In this document: piece by piece, positions 13,721 to 21,868 of the stretch
Layout of the letters: each line of letters opens with the position of its first letter
Numbering within the stretch: the first letter of the stretch is position 1
From: a virus
Direction: 5' to 3' (one strand)
DNA length: 42,075 nucleotides
IMG/VR virus record: IMGVR_UViG_3300040801_001777
Span: 1-42,075 of that record
Notes under the pieces: generated by a model
Told to the model about the DNA's origin: nothing
Database searches by the model: none
Seen by the model: only the letters and a program-made list of their open reading frames with translations
Made by a program: the position numbers and the translations under genes

Positions 13721-14132
13721 AGCAAGAGTGAGTGTGCGGCTTGAAGACGTGTACGTCTACATCGACTGTCCCCATGATTCGGTAGACGACGAGACGATCA
13801 GGCAGGTCGTCGCGGACCTGCTGCGGCAGAACGCTCGCGTGGACATCAAGCCGCGCTGGAACGCCGATGGGAGCGGCCCGGTCTTCAGATGCGAGATGGA
13901 GCCGCCGCTCGCGGATCAGGATGAGTGGGAGATCGAGGACGACAACCGGGCCGATGCGCCCGGTGAGTTTTCGGCTGAATTGCAGTGGTGCAAGGACACG
14001 GGATTGACCGCCAGAACCCAGCCCTGCGTGCACCCACCCTCTGCCATCGAGAGCAGCGGCGAGGGCACGCATCATTGCGGGGCGTGTGCCGAGCAAGCCG
14101 CCAGCCAAGACGGGGAGGAAAACGATGACTGA
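13713..14132 (+). CDS. Hypothetical protein with C-terminal cysteine/histidine cluster
   Basis: A 139-residue acidic protein. The N-terminal 60 residues look like an alpha/beta fold (VRLEDVYVYIDC, TIRQVVADLLRQ). The C-terminus has QPCVHPP and HHCGAC, which could bind zinc. ATG 13713 is preferred over GTG 13710 because AGGAG lies 6 nt upstream. It overlaps the next gene by 8 nt. Confidence 0.62.
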   Translation: MSEARVSVRLEDVYVYIDCPHDSVDDETIRQVVADLLRQNARVDIKPRWNADGSGPVFRCEMEPPLADQDEWEIEDDNRADAPGEFSAELQWCKDTGLTARTQPCVHPPSAIESSGEGTHHCGACAEQAASQDGEENDD

Positions 14133-14490
14133 GCAACTCACCGACGAACAGATCAACGAACAAGTCGCAGGGGCGATGGGGTGGGGGCGTATTGTCCCGC
14201 CCTCGCCGACAGCGAAGTGGTGCGACAAGATTAATGACTACGGCGACCCGCTCACCGACCCACGAGCGTGGGCGGCGGTGCTGGATGAGGTCGATAGTCG
14301 TGGTGATTGGGACTGGGACTTGTGCAGCGACGGTGGCGAGTACCATGATGAGCCTCGTCGGTTTCACTTCGGAATTACGGGTCGCGGGTTTTGTGCTGAC
14401 TGCGGCGAACCACAGCCCACAATCAGCCGAGCCATCTGTCTTGCATTTCTCGCCGCCGACCAAGCCGAGAAGGAGACAAGCGATGAGTGA
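14125..14490 (+). CDS. Phage ABA-sandwich-like protein
   Basis: The 121-residue protein begins with LTDEQINEQVAGAMGW and ends with SRAICLAFLAADQAEKE, framing a Trp-rich middle. This resembles the small phage ABA-sandwich family, whose function is unknown. It has two zinc-knuckle-like cysteines in FCADCGEP. GGAGG is placed 6 nt before ATG 14125. A possible 13-residue frame at 14483-14524 overlaps its stop and is probably not a gene. Confidence 0.6.
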   Translation: MTEQLTDEQINEQVAGAMGWGRIVPPSPTAKWCDKINDYGDPLTDPRAWAAVLDEVDSRGDWDWDLCSDGGEYHDEPRRFHFGITGRGFCADCGEPQPTISRAICLAFLAADQAEKETSDE

Positions 14491-14533
14491 GTACGCATGG
14501 CAGACCAACGGCACCCGCCACTAACTGGTCTTG

Positions 14534-14576
14534 CCCGGAGGCCCGACACGCTCCCCGCGGGTCAACGCCCTCCGGG
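14534..14576 (+). terminator. Intergenic stem-loop
   Basis: CCCGGAGG at 14534-14541 pairs with CCTCCGGG at 14569-14576, and a smaller inner stem is possible. No T run follows, so it may be an mRNA-stabilising or leader structure rather than a terminator. Confidence 0.4.
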
Positions 14577-14605
14577 AGCATTCACCGCTAGCGAAAGGAA
14601 AGACG

Positions 14606-14836
14606 ATGGACAAGCAAAACCACAATCCGCCACAGTATTCCCCGGAGCTCCATGCGGCGCAAGCTATGACAGAGCAGGCCAAGGAAACAATGCGATACGT
14701 GAGGCTGATGGCCCGTTCGATTCGAGACGACAATCTGCCGCCGGACGTGACACCCTCGGACGGGGCGTCTGTGATTGTGGGGATGATTGACACGTATCTT
14801 AAAAAGGGTGATTGGCCGCGACACCCAAACTCTTAA
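14606..14836 (+). CDS. Hypothetical protein, 76 residues
   Basis: A mostly helical small protein (SPELHAAQAMTEQAKETMRYVRLMARSI) with AAAGGAAAG before its ATG. No family is recognised. It follows the stem-loop at 14534-14576 and precedes a duplicated short leader. Confidence 0.6.
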   Translation: MDKQNHNPPQYSPELHAAQAMTEQAKETMRYVRLMARSIRDDNLPPDVTPSDGASVIVGMIDTYLKKGDWPRHPNS

Positions 14837-14849
14837 CCATGCACCCCCG
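14834..14849 (+). repeat. 16-bp leader repeat, copy 1
   Basis: TAACCATGCACCCCCG occurs here and at 15115-15130, each time shortly before a small gene. Both include an ATG followed by the codons for HPR. It may be a shared leader or leader-peptide start. Confidence 0.75.
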
Positions 14850-14859
14850 GGGACACCCC

Positions 14860-15117
14860 ATGAGCGACGAACACCAATGGGAGCCCGACCCCTACGACCA
14901 CGACGATGCCCTGTGCGTCCGGTGCGGGGCCGCAAAGCTCAGCGACGACGCGGACGCCCCGTGTCCGGGCGAGATGCCTCGGTTCCGGACGCGATGCCTG
15001 CGCCGCTGTCCGGCGTGCCAACAGATGACCGATCGCGTCGAGGTTCACGGACACACTCAGTGCCAGAAGTGCGGGCGGAACATCGAGCCGTGCTGTAGCG
15101 GGGAGAGGGCTGACTAA
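14860..15117 (+). CDS. Zinc-ribbon protein, 85 residues
   Basis: The protein carries several paired cysteines: CVRCG, CPAC and CQKC, plus CC near the end, the layout of a double zinc ribbon. It probably binds nucleic acid or protein; role unknown. ATG 14860 is chosen because the ATG at 14839 lies in the duplicated leader, although both are in frame and a 92-residue form is possible. Confidence 0.62.
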   Translation: MSDEHQWEPDPYDHDDALCVRCGAAKLSDDADAPCPGEMPRFRTRCLRRCPACQQMTDRVEVHGHTQCQKCGRNIEPCCSGERAD

Positions 15118-15130
15118 CCATGCACCCCCG
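15115..15130 (+). repeat. 16-bp leader repeat, copy 2
   Basis: Exact second copy of TAACCATGCACCCCCG. Here the ATG opens a 15-codon frame ending at 15167, which overlaps the start of the HTH gene at 15160; a leader peptide is possible. Confidence 0.75.
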
Positions 15131-15159
15131 CGCCCACCAACTCCCGACCGGCCAGCACC

Positions 15160-15420
15160 ATGACTGACGAGCGACCCGAAAAAACCTGCGACCTGGCCCG
15201 CACCGTCGGCGTGTCCCCCGAAACGCTCACGGGCTGGATCAAGGCCGAGCGGATCGGGGGCTACAAACTCGGCGGTCGGTGGTTTACATGGCGGTCCGAG
15301 GTTGCCAAGATGATTCAAGTTCCGGGGACGCCCAAACCCGAACCCGCGAAACCGGGCAAACCTAAAAGTCTCGACGAGATTCAGGCGAGCTTGTTTACTC
15401 GGGAGACAGACGCGGCATGA
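15160..15420 (+). CDS. Helix-turn-helix protein, excisionase/MerR-like
   Basis: The 86-residue protein has CDLARTVGVSPETLTGWIKAERI followed by GGYKLGGRWFTWRSEVAKMI, the helix-turn-helix and wing pattern of the excisionase-type (HTH_17) family. A proline/lysine linker and a short C-terminal helix follow. It is probably a DNA-binding regulator. It sits at the end of the accessory block just before the membrane-protein genes, so control of that transition is possible. Confidence 0.68.
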   Translation: MTDERPEKTCDLARTVGVSPETLTGWIKAERIGGYKLGGRWFTWRSEVAKMIQVPGTPKPEPAKPGKPKSLDEIQASLFTRETDAA

Positions 15421-15427
15421 TGGGGGC

Positions 15428-16015
15428 ATGGTCCGTCTCGCCATTCTCTACGCGGTCGCGGTCACGCTGGCGTTGTGTCTGGCGGGCTGTCAAGACGAAC
15501 ACGTCACCACCGACTTCTTTGACCCGAATCCGCCGGGGGACGCGCCCCCAAAACTGATCGCCCGTCAGGAGATCAAGCGCAGCAGCTTCCTGACGGGCAA
15601 CGACACCCCGGCGACGAACGAGGTCAACCTGACGGTGGAGACGCCGGGGGGCGGGACGACAACGCTCTCGGCGACGCAGACGGGCCCGAGCAAGCGACCG
15701 CCGACCACGATGGAATTGACGGCGGGCCGGCTGGACACGCTGATGTGGGCGGGCATCGGGGCGATGGCGATCGGGCTAGGCCTGCTGGTCCTCAAGAAGT
15801 GGGTGCCGGTTCTGCCGACGACGGCGGGCACTTACACGATGTTGATGGGGGGGGCGATGGTCGCGGCGTCGGTGGCCCTGGCGGCGATCCCGACGTGGGT
15901 GTGGATCGGAATGGCATTGGCGGGGGTGACGATCGTGGGCGTGAGCTACTTGGCGACGCGACGAGACAAGAAGAAACTCAAAGCCGCGAAGACGGCGGAA
16001 AGGTCGGTGGCGTAA
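15428..16015 (+). CDS. Lipoprotein with three membrane segments
   Basis: The 195-residue protein starts with a signal peptide ending in a lipobox, LCLAGC, with lipidation expected at C21. An extracytoplasmic Pro/Thr-rich region (about 22-100) is followed by three hydrophobic segments (about 104-122, 134-154 and 155-175) and a lysine-rich tail. A lipoprotein that also spans the membrane several times is unusual. Together with the next gene it could be a lysis or superinfection-exclusion protein, but no family is recognised. It shares one base with the next start (TAATG). Confidence 0.65.
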   Translation: MVRLAILYAVAVTLALCLAGCQDEHVTTDFFDPNPPGDAPPKLIARQEIKRSSFLTGNDTPATNEVNLTVETPGGGTTTLSATQTGPSKRPPTTMELTAGRLDTLMWAGIGAMAIGLGLLVLKKWVPVLPTTAGTYTMLMGGAMVAASVALAAIPTWVWIGMALAGVTIVGVSYLATRRDKKKLKAAKTAERSVA

Positions 16016-16203
16016 TGGATGGAATCACTTTGCTCATCGGGATCGGGATCGGCGGCGTCGCCACGCTCGTCGTGTTTCTGGCGGGCGCGTTCTATCGCGG
16101 CTCGGTGCAGACCGCGCTTGAGAAAGAGTTGGGCGAGCTGATCGACGGCATCGTCCAGACGGACGGCTCGGCCGCGTTGGTCGCCAAGCCCGCCAAGGAT
16201 TGA
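16015..16203 (+). CDS. Small membrane protein with one transmembrane helix
   Basis: This 62-residue protein has a glycine-rich hydrophobic N-terminus (about residues 4-27, TLLIGIGIGGVATLVVFLAGAF-like) and a short soluble tail. Its ATG overlaps the TAA of the lipoprotein gene. A holin-like or spanin-like accessory role is possible from size and location only. Confidence 0.6.
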   Translation: MDGITLLIGIGIGGVATLVVFLAGAFYRGSVQTALEKELGELIDGIVQTDGSAALVAKPAKD

Positions 16204-16252
16204 CGGGCGACGTTCGCCCGCCGCCCGGCGCGTAAGGGACGACACGCCGGGC
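16204..16252 (+). terminator. Double hairpin between membrane and beta-helix genes
   Basis: CGGGCGA (16204-16210) pairs with TCGCCCG (16214-16220), and GCCCGGCG (16223-16230) pairs with CGCCGGGC (16245-16252), followed by ATTT. Two stable stems in a 66-bp gap suggest termination or attenuation before the fibre-like gene block. Confidence 0.5.
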
Positions 16253-16269
16253 ATTTCACAGGACGCACG

Positions 16270-17274
16270 ATGTCAGACGACCCCGCCATCCTCGCCTCGA
16301 TCGCCGCCGACCAGCTCATGCTGGGGGCGCGCACGATCGCCTACGCGTCATCCGCGAGCGGGCGATCGCACGCGTTGCCGGCCGATTGGCCCGCGCCGCC
16401 CGCCGAGCTCTCGTGGCCGGTGCACCAGACGATCGAGCTGGCCGGGGTCGAGCAGGCGTTCCCGTCCGACGAGCTGGACACCGACGCGCCGACCGGCACG
16501 CGCATCGTCATCAAGGGCCGGCGGCAGGACGAGCAGGGCCAGCCCGACAACATCCGCCCGGTCATCCGTGACTCGGTGCGCTGGTCGTCGGCCCTGGACG
16601 GCACGATCATCGAGTTCCAGGGCGTCGTCATCAGCATCGACGGCAATTCGGCGTTTCTGGAGTTCGGGACCGAGCTGGATTGCATCTTCCGCGACTGCGT
16701 GATTCGCGGGGACTACGGCGACAGCAAGGACGCGCCCAACCACCAGACGATCGGCTTCGTGGCGATGGTGAACACCACCATCAGTGGCTGCTCGTTCGGC
16801 CTGCGGAGCGTCGCCTACGCCGAGGACGTGCGGATGTCGGTCATCGCCGACGACGGCATCCAGGGCACGCCGATCATCAATGGGGCGACGCTGGAAGACT
16901 TGACGCGCTACACGCTGGCTCACCCCGACGGCGCGGAGCTCGACACCGCCAGCGGGCTGCGGTGGAATGACGTCCACATGCGCCGGATCGACGGTCAGGG
17001 ATTCGCGGCGACCTCGGTGACCGACGCGCAAATCTACAACTGCACGGTGGACACGACGGGGGATTACGGCGCATACGCCCTGGCGGTGCACAACCTGACC
17101 GACTTCGAGTGGGTGGGCGGCTGGTTCCGGGGCAACTGCCGCATCACCGGCACCGCGACCAACACGCGGTTCATCGGCGTCGGGTTCGAGTGCAATCCCG
17201 ACATGATCACACAGATGCAGGATGCGGGGGCCGTCTTCATCGGCTGCTCGAACAACGGGGAGCTGATCGCGTGA
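16270..17274 (+). CDS. Right-handed beta-helix protein, tailspike-like
   Basis: The 334-residue protein shows repeated short strands and polar turns (IIEFQGVVISIDGNSAFLEFG, CIFRDCVIRGDYG, TTISGCSFGL, ATNTRFIGVGFEC), the rhythm of a right-handed parallel beta-helix as in pectate lyases and tailspikes. The N-terminal 90 residues may be a capping or attachment domain. No lyase catalytic triad can be assigned. It is probably a virion surface or receptor-interacting protein. AGGACG precedes the ATG, and a GTGA overlap links it to the next gene. Confidence 0.6.
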   Translation: MSDDPAILASIAADQLMLGARTIAYASSASGRSHALPADWPAPPAELSWPVHQTIELAGVEQAFPSDELDTDAPTGTRIVIKGRRQDEQGQPDNIRPVIRDSVRWSSALDGTIIEFQGVVISIDGNSAFLEFGTELDCIFRDCVIRGDYGDSKDAPNHQTIGFVAMVNTTISGCSFGLRSVAYAEDVRMSVIADDGIQGTPIINGATLEDLTRYTLAHPDGAELDTASGLRWNDVHMRRIDGQGFAATSVTDAQIYNCTVDTTGDYGAYALAVHNLTDFEWVGGWFRGNCRITGTATNTRFIGVGFECNPDMITQMQDAGAVFIGCSNNGELIA

Positions 17275-18092
17275 GGTGCTACGACGCGATGCAGCAGGAC
17301 ACGAACGGGGGCGTGGTCGGCCTCGACTTGCCCGTCGTCTGGATGCTGAACGGGGACTGGCTCAACCGACTCTACACCGGCGATGCCCGCGGGCAGCACG
17401 ACCGGTTCGCCGACCTGCGTTCTCGCCCCGACCTATGGCGAGTCATCCACGAGACGGCCAACGGCAAGCCCGTGTGCCTCGATATCGATTCAGTGCGGGT
17501 GCCCGGCAGCGACCGCAAGATTCGCGACGAGCTGATTAATCCCGGTAGCGACAGCATCCGCGATGCCCGGATTAAGTGGCTGCGGGACATCCATGCCTGC
17601 GCCCGCCGATCTCGACCGGGCATCAACATCGGCACCTACGGCATGCCGGGCGGGGAGCATGATTGGGACCGCGACGACGAGGCGACGACGGCCCGACGGG
17701 TGAGTCGGCTCAAGTACGCCCGCGACGATGCCACCGGACGGATCGGCGACTTCGGTTTGGCCGACACGACCAACACCTGGTATCCGTCGATCTACGTCCA
17801 GCGCGATGTCGATCCTGCGACGGCCCGCTTCCGATCGGTTGAGATGGTCGAACGGATCGCCCGTCTTTACGACACGCCGATCTGCCCGTTCGTGTGGGCG
17901 GGCGAGGGGTCGGTGGGGTCGCGGTACCTGATCGAGATTTGCCGCAGGCTCAAGCCCCTGCACGATTCGGGCGTCATCGAGTCGTTCGTGTTGTGGCGGA
18001 TTCCGCACGACAAGATCGACGGCCGGTACGTCCCCGTGGACGGACTCCGCGAACACGAGCAACCCTGGGTGCACGCCCTGATGGAGATGTAG
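17271..18092 (+). CDS. TIM-barrel-like protein, possible glycoside hydrolase
   Basis: The 273-residue product reads like a (beta/alpha)8 protein: strands VCLDID, INIGTYGM, WYPSIYV, CPFVWAGEG and FVLWRI alternate with amphipathic helices. Acidic residues at strand ends (DID, GEG) are compatible with a glycosidase site, but I cannot place it in a named family. It follows the beta-helix gene with a GTGA overlap, so it may act on host surface glycans or, in the absence of another candidate, in cell-wall degradation. Start is GTG 17271. Confidence 0.45.
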   Translation: MRCYDAMQQDTNGGVVGLDLPVVWMLNGDWLNRLYTGDARGQHDRFADLRSRPDLWRVIHETANGKPVCLDIDSVRVPGSDRKIRDELINPGSDSIRDARIKWLRDIHACARRSRPGINIGTYGMPGGEHDWDRDDEATTARRVSRLKYARDDATGRIGDFGLADTTNTWYPSIYVQRDVDPATARFRSVEMVERIARLYDTPICPFVWAGEGSVGSRYLIEICRRLKPLHDSGVIESFVLWRIPHDKIDGRYVPVDGLREHEQPWVHALMEM

Positions 18093-18095
18093 ACG

Positions 18096-18725
18096 ATGAA
18101 CCTCACCACCTACCTACGACAACGAATCGCCGCCCTGCCCGAGGGTGAATCCCTGCCCGCCGACGCCGTGCTGGCGAGCGACTACAACGCACTGCCCGAT
18201 CGCTACGACACGTTGAGCCTGACGTTCCTCGAACTGGGCGAACGGCTCGCACTTCTTCCGGGCGTCGGACCTGCCGAGGCCGAGGCCATCGGCAACCGTC
18301 TGATCGGCGAGGTGCAGGCCACCGCTTCCACCAAGCCCGCGATGGCCGCGATCTTCTCGGGCTACTCGACCAACGGGCAGAAGATTGATTTCTCCCGCCC
18401 GCTGGTGCGGTCGCAGGTGGCGTCGATGCCCGCAGCGCCCGGCCCGTTCACCGCCGATGATTTCCTTGCGGTGGCTTCGCTGCTCACCGACACGCACGAC
18501 GGGGACGCTGACGCCGACGCCGTCGTCGCCGCCAAGGCCACCATCACCCGCGAGGACGCCGCCCGCGCCGCACAGGCGACCAACACGACGGCCATGCTTC
18601 GGGCGACCCGCATCAACGCACTCGCCGAATCGACTGATGGCGTCACGCCGGTGACGCTGGACATGCCCGACGCACCCGCCGGCTACGCCTGGACGGCGAC
18701 CCACGAGTTGGAGGCGTCCGAGTAA
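18096..18725 (+). CDS. Hypothetical protein, 209 residues
   Basis: An alanine-rich acidic protein, probably helical in its N-terminal third and around the DADADAVVAAKATITREDAARAAQ-like region. It may be a structural or assembly component of the surface-protein block, since it lies between the TIM-barrel-like and LamG genes with only a few bases of spacing. No family recognised. Confidence 0.6.
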   Translation: MNLTTYLRQRIAALPEGESLPADAVLASDYNALPDRYDTLSLTFLELGERLALLPGVGPAEAEAIGNRLIGEVQATASTKPAMAAIFSGYSTNGQKIDFSRPLVRSQVASMPAAPGPFTADDFLAVASLLTDTHDGDADADAVVAAKATITREDAARAAQATNTTAMLRATRINALAESTDGVTPVTLDMPDAPAGYAWTATHELEASE

Positions 18726-19778
18726 ATGGCGACCAAGAAAGTTACATTCAAGGCGTCGGCGTTCGATGCGACGCTGACTCGTTACCCCAGTCGCATTGCG
18801 ATGGGGGCGGTGCCGTCGGCCGATCGATCGTTCTTCTCGTCGGCGGGCACGAATCTGTGGTTTTCGACGGACGCGGCGGGTAACACGCTGCCGAGTTACA
18901 AGCACGCCGGGCAGGTGAGCGGGTCCGATTTCTGGATCGACGCCCCGCTCGGGTCGGCGTCGGATGCGTCCGACACGATCCTCTACGCCCACGACACCGG
19001 CAAGCCCGTGGGCTACGACGCTCTTGATCTGATTTACGACGGCGACACCAAGCTGGTCATGCCGCTGGCGTTTGATTTTGATGACCAGAGCGGCAACGCC
19101 AACAACGGCACCGGCAATGGCGGGATCACCGAGGGCGGCGTGACCGGGCCGGATGGGGTGTCGCCTGCAACGGATTTTGATGGTAGTGATGACTACTTGG
19201 CGATGCCGCAAGACATGATTCAGGGAATTGCTTCGGCATGCACATGGAAGGCGTGGATCAAAAAGACCGCGTCAGGCATTAATCAGATTATTTGCTACGA
19301 CAGGGTTGGCGCAGAGCGACAGTTTCAGTTTCGCGTAGACGCCGACGGCGGGCTGCGTCTTATTCGGTTTGACAGCTCCAGCAACGTCGTGTGCAACTTT
19401 GCGACCTCCCAAAAACTCGACAACGATGAGTGGTATCTCGTAGCGGCGACTTTTAGCGTCGCCAACGGATCGCGTCTCTATATCGACGGGACACTTCGGG
19501 GTACTGACGCCAATCAAACGGCGACCAGTGATAGGGTGGGGCAGGGTAGTGTGGGCGTCAGAATTACCAGCAATTTTGGTTTAGGTGAGCTGTTTGGCGG
19601 CAGCCAGCATTCGGCGTCAATATCGGCGGTCGAAGAAGACGCCGCGTGGATCAAAGCCGACTACCTGCTCCAAGGCCCAAACGCCTCGACACACCTGCTC
19701 ATTGACGACGTGGCCGCGCCGGCCAGCAACGCCCGTCGTCGCAGACTCATCATCGACTCCTACGCGAGGTGCGCCTGA
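18726..19778 (+). CDS. LamG / concanavalin-like domain protein
   Basis: The 350-residue protein has an N-terminal beta domain of the DUF2341-like type (about residues 1-130). A LamG/concanavalin A-like jellyroll follows (about residues 135-310), with the typical FDGSDDYL strand, WYLVAATF and LYIDGTLRG. Such domains bind carbohydrate or protein ligands and are common in surface proteins of environmental bacteria and their phages. It is likely a fibre or adhesin component. Its stop overlaps the next ATG by one base. Confidence 0.72.
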   Translation: MATKKVTFKASAFDATLTRYPSRIAMGAVPSADRSFFSSAGTNLWFSTDAAGNTLPSYKHAGQVSGSDFWIDAPLGSASDASDTILYAHDTGKPVGYDALDLIYDGDTKLVMPLAFDFDDQSGNANNGTGNGGITEGGVTGPDGVSPATDFDGSDDYLAMPQDMIQGIASACTWKAWIKKTASGINQIICYDRVGAERQFQFRVDADGGLRLIRFDSSSNVVCNFATSQKLDNDEWYLVAATFSVANGSRLYIDGTLRGTDANQTATSDRVGQGSVGVRITSNFGLGELFGGSQHSASISAVEEDAAWIKADYLLQGPNASTHLLIDDVAAPASNARRRRLIIDSYARCA

Positions 19779-21262
19779 TGGCCCGCTACACACCCGGCAG
19801 CACCGGCAACAAGTTCGAGATGGTCCCGTTCGATGCGAGCAAGACGAGCCTAAACGGGACCGCTGTCGCGTACTACACGATCGCGGGGCAGACGCCCGTC
19901 GCCATCACCACGCCCAACGCGACTTACGTCACGAACGGCAAGATTTGGCGTGGCGACCTGCCCAACGCGGCGGTGGCCAGCGGCGTCACGGGCGGGCATA
20001 TCACGTTGTCCGACGACGACGGCGAGATCGGGACGGTGCCGTACACGGTGGACGTGTCCAACGCCGCCGATGTCAATGTTGGCTCGATCCCCGCCGACGT
20101 GTCTGCCGATCTCGCCGCCTTCGTCAAGAGCTCCCTGTTCCACGCGGACGATCAGTCAAACAGGTTGCGGGTGGATGCGGACGGCGAGGTGATTGCCGAC
20201 CTCGGCACCAACGCCCCCGCCGACTGGATCAATGCCGACGCCATCGCCAACGGCGCGTTGACGGCGGCGAAGATTGCCCTCAATGCGATCGGCAGCGATC
20301 AGGTGTCGGACCAGGCGATCGCCGAGATTCAGGCGGGCTTGTTCGAGGACGCCGACGTGACGGCGATGGTCAACGCGATCGTCGCGGCCATCGACGCGGC
20401 AGACATCGAAAACGACGTGCTCCCCGCCCTCATCGGCGGGTGGATTCTGAACCGGTCGCTGGCGGGCAACCACGACACCGCCGGAAGCACGGGGGCGCTC
20501 ATCCAGAAGCTCAACGTCACGGGCACGCTGGCCAACACCGACAACGCGGACGACTTCAAGGCCGACACGGCGAGCCTGGCGACGGACAGCGACGTGGACA
20601 GCGCCAAAGACGACATCATCCAACAGGGCGACGCCGCATGGACAACGGCGACGGGCTTCGCCACCGAGGCCAAGCAAGATGCGGCAAAGACGGTCATCGA
20701 CGGCATCAAGACCACGACCGACAAGCTCGACGACACGCTCGTCGATAACGCGGGCACCTACGAGTTCACGACGGCGGCGCTGGCGAACGTCAGCGTGGAC
20801 GTGGGCGACTTGGAAGTGACGGTCGATGAGGACAGCATCGCCAACAAGACTCTCGCGGCGATCAAGGCCGACGGGACGCCGGTGACGCTGACAAGCCCGT
20901 TGTCGCCCAACACATTGGCGTTGACGCTGGTACGGGGCGACGACTACACGGCGGGCTCTCCCAACGGGCCGATCGACTACGCCACCCCCGTGTCTGGCGA
21001 GATGGGCAACCTCACAGGCGCAAGCGTGGCGTTCTCTGCGGTCAAGTCCAAGGCAGACACGCCGGCCATTGACGGCCTGGCGGGTTCGATCGTCAGCCCC
21101 AACACCGAGTCGCAAGTCGTGCGGGTGCAAATCCTCGACACAGATTGGTCGGGTGTTACGGCCGGGCATTACACCTATGACGTGCAAGTGACCAAAGCCG
21201 ACGGCACGGTCACCACCGTGGCCAGATCGACACTCCAAGTGCTGGGGGACGTAACGACGTGA
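19778..21262 (+). CDS. Fibre-like structural protein, 494 residues
   Basis: The protein is rich in Ala, Asp, Thr and Val. Several short segments recur in the centre (GDAAWTTATGF, FATEAKQDAAKTVIDGIKTTTDKLD), a pattern seen in trimeric fibre shafts and baseplate-wedge proteins. The last 110 residues look like a beta domain (TLVRGDDYTAG, VVRVQILDTDWSG, HYTYDVQVTKADG). It is probably a virion fibre or baseplate upper protein. No enzyme motif is seen. Confidence 0.6.
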   Translation: MARYTPGSTGNKFEMVPFDASKTSLNGTAVAYYTIAGQTPVAITTPNATYVTNGKIWRGDLPNAAVASGVTGGHITLSDDDGEIGTVPYTVDVSNAADVNVGSIPADVSADLAAFVKSSLFHADDQSNRLRVDADGEVIADLGTNAPADWINADAIANGALTAAKIALNAIGSDQVSDQAIAEIQAGLFEDADVTAMVNAIVAAIDAADIENDVLPALIGGWILNRSLAGNHDTAGSTGALIQKLNVTGTLANTDNADDFKADTASLATDSDVDSAKDDIIQQGDAAWTTATGFATEAKQDAAKTVIDGIKTTTDKLDDTLVDNAGTYEFTTAALANVSVDVGDLEVTVDEDSIANKTLAAIKADGTPVTLTSPLSPNTLALTLVRGDDYTAGSPNGPIDYATPVSGEMGNLTGASVAFSAVKSKADTPAIDGLAGSIVSPNTESQVVRVQILDTDWSGVTAGHYTYDVQVTKADGTVTTVARSTLQVLGDVTT

Positions 21263-21675
21263 TTGCGGCCAGTGGGGAGCGGGTTGTTTACCAGAAGTGC
21301 GCCGCGGCGGGCGGGCGCAAAGCGCTAAAGCGCAACCCCTACGCGTCAGCCCAAGCCGTAAGAGACGAGGCGGGCCAGATACACCTCTACCTCAACTGCG
21401 CCAAGCCCGAGCGACACGCCCACCCGGAGCATGCCAGCGTCTGCCCCCGATGCGGATATGGCTACACGGCCATGCTGCTGAACCCCGAAGGGGTCTGTCC
21501 CGAGTGCCGCCTTGAGCGTGCCGCGAGCAGGGGGCGGGCGCTGGAGCGGGCGCTCAACATCAACCTGGGCTGGGGCCACAGCGATTACGAGGACGTTGAC
21601 CGGGCCTACACGTATGAAGTCGCGCACCAACGGAGTCGCTTTCGTGGATCGACACACCCCCAGCACGCGCATTGA
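21259..21675 (+). CDS. Zinc-ribbon protein, 138 residues
   Basis: The central part has CPRCG and CPEC, a treble-clef or zinc-ribbon arrangement with 17 residues between knuckles. The start is GTG 21259, overlapping the fibre gene stop. It overlaps the next gene by 62 nt, an unusually long overlap, so one of the two starts may be further downstream. Confidence 0.55.
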   Translation: MIAASGERVVYQKCAAAGGRKALKRNPYASAQAVRDEAGQIHLYLNCAKPERHAHPEHASVCPRCGYGYTAMLLNPEGVCPECRLERAASRGRALERALNINLGWGHSDYEDVDRAYTYEVAHQRSRFRGSTHPQHAH

Positions 21676-21868
21676 GGCCAGATTGATCCGCGCCATCGTG
21701 GGCGGGGAAAAAAACTACCGAGTCCTCGTCGAGCGGCACAGGGGCGACAGCTATCGCGCGATTGCCGAAAGGGAAGGCATCACCCCACAAGCGGTACACC
21801 AGCGAGTAAGCATCGCGAACCGCAAGCTAAGAGAGGCCGGACTCGCCGCTATCAAGGCAGCGGCTTGA
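21614..21868 (+). CDS. Sigma-70 region 4-like HTH protein, candidate late regulator
   Basis: The 84-residue protein has YRAIAEREGITPQAVHQRVSIANRKLREAG, a good match to the sigma-70 region 4 helix-turn-helix. It lies directly upstream of the non-coding region before the terminase genes, where phages often place their late-gene activator (lambda Q, ArpU/RinA-type). That role is inferred from fold and position. It overlaps the zinc-ribbon gene by 62 nt; GTG 21644 is an alternative start. Confidence 0.62.
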   Translation: MKSRTNGVAFVDRHTPSTRIEARLIRAIVGGEKNYRVLVERHRGDSYRAIAEREGITPQAVHQRVSIANRKLREAGLAAIKAAA

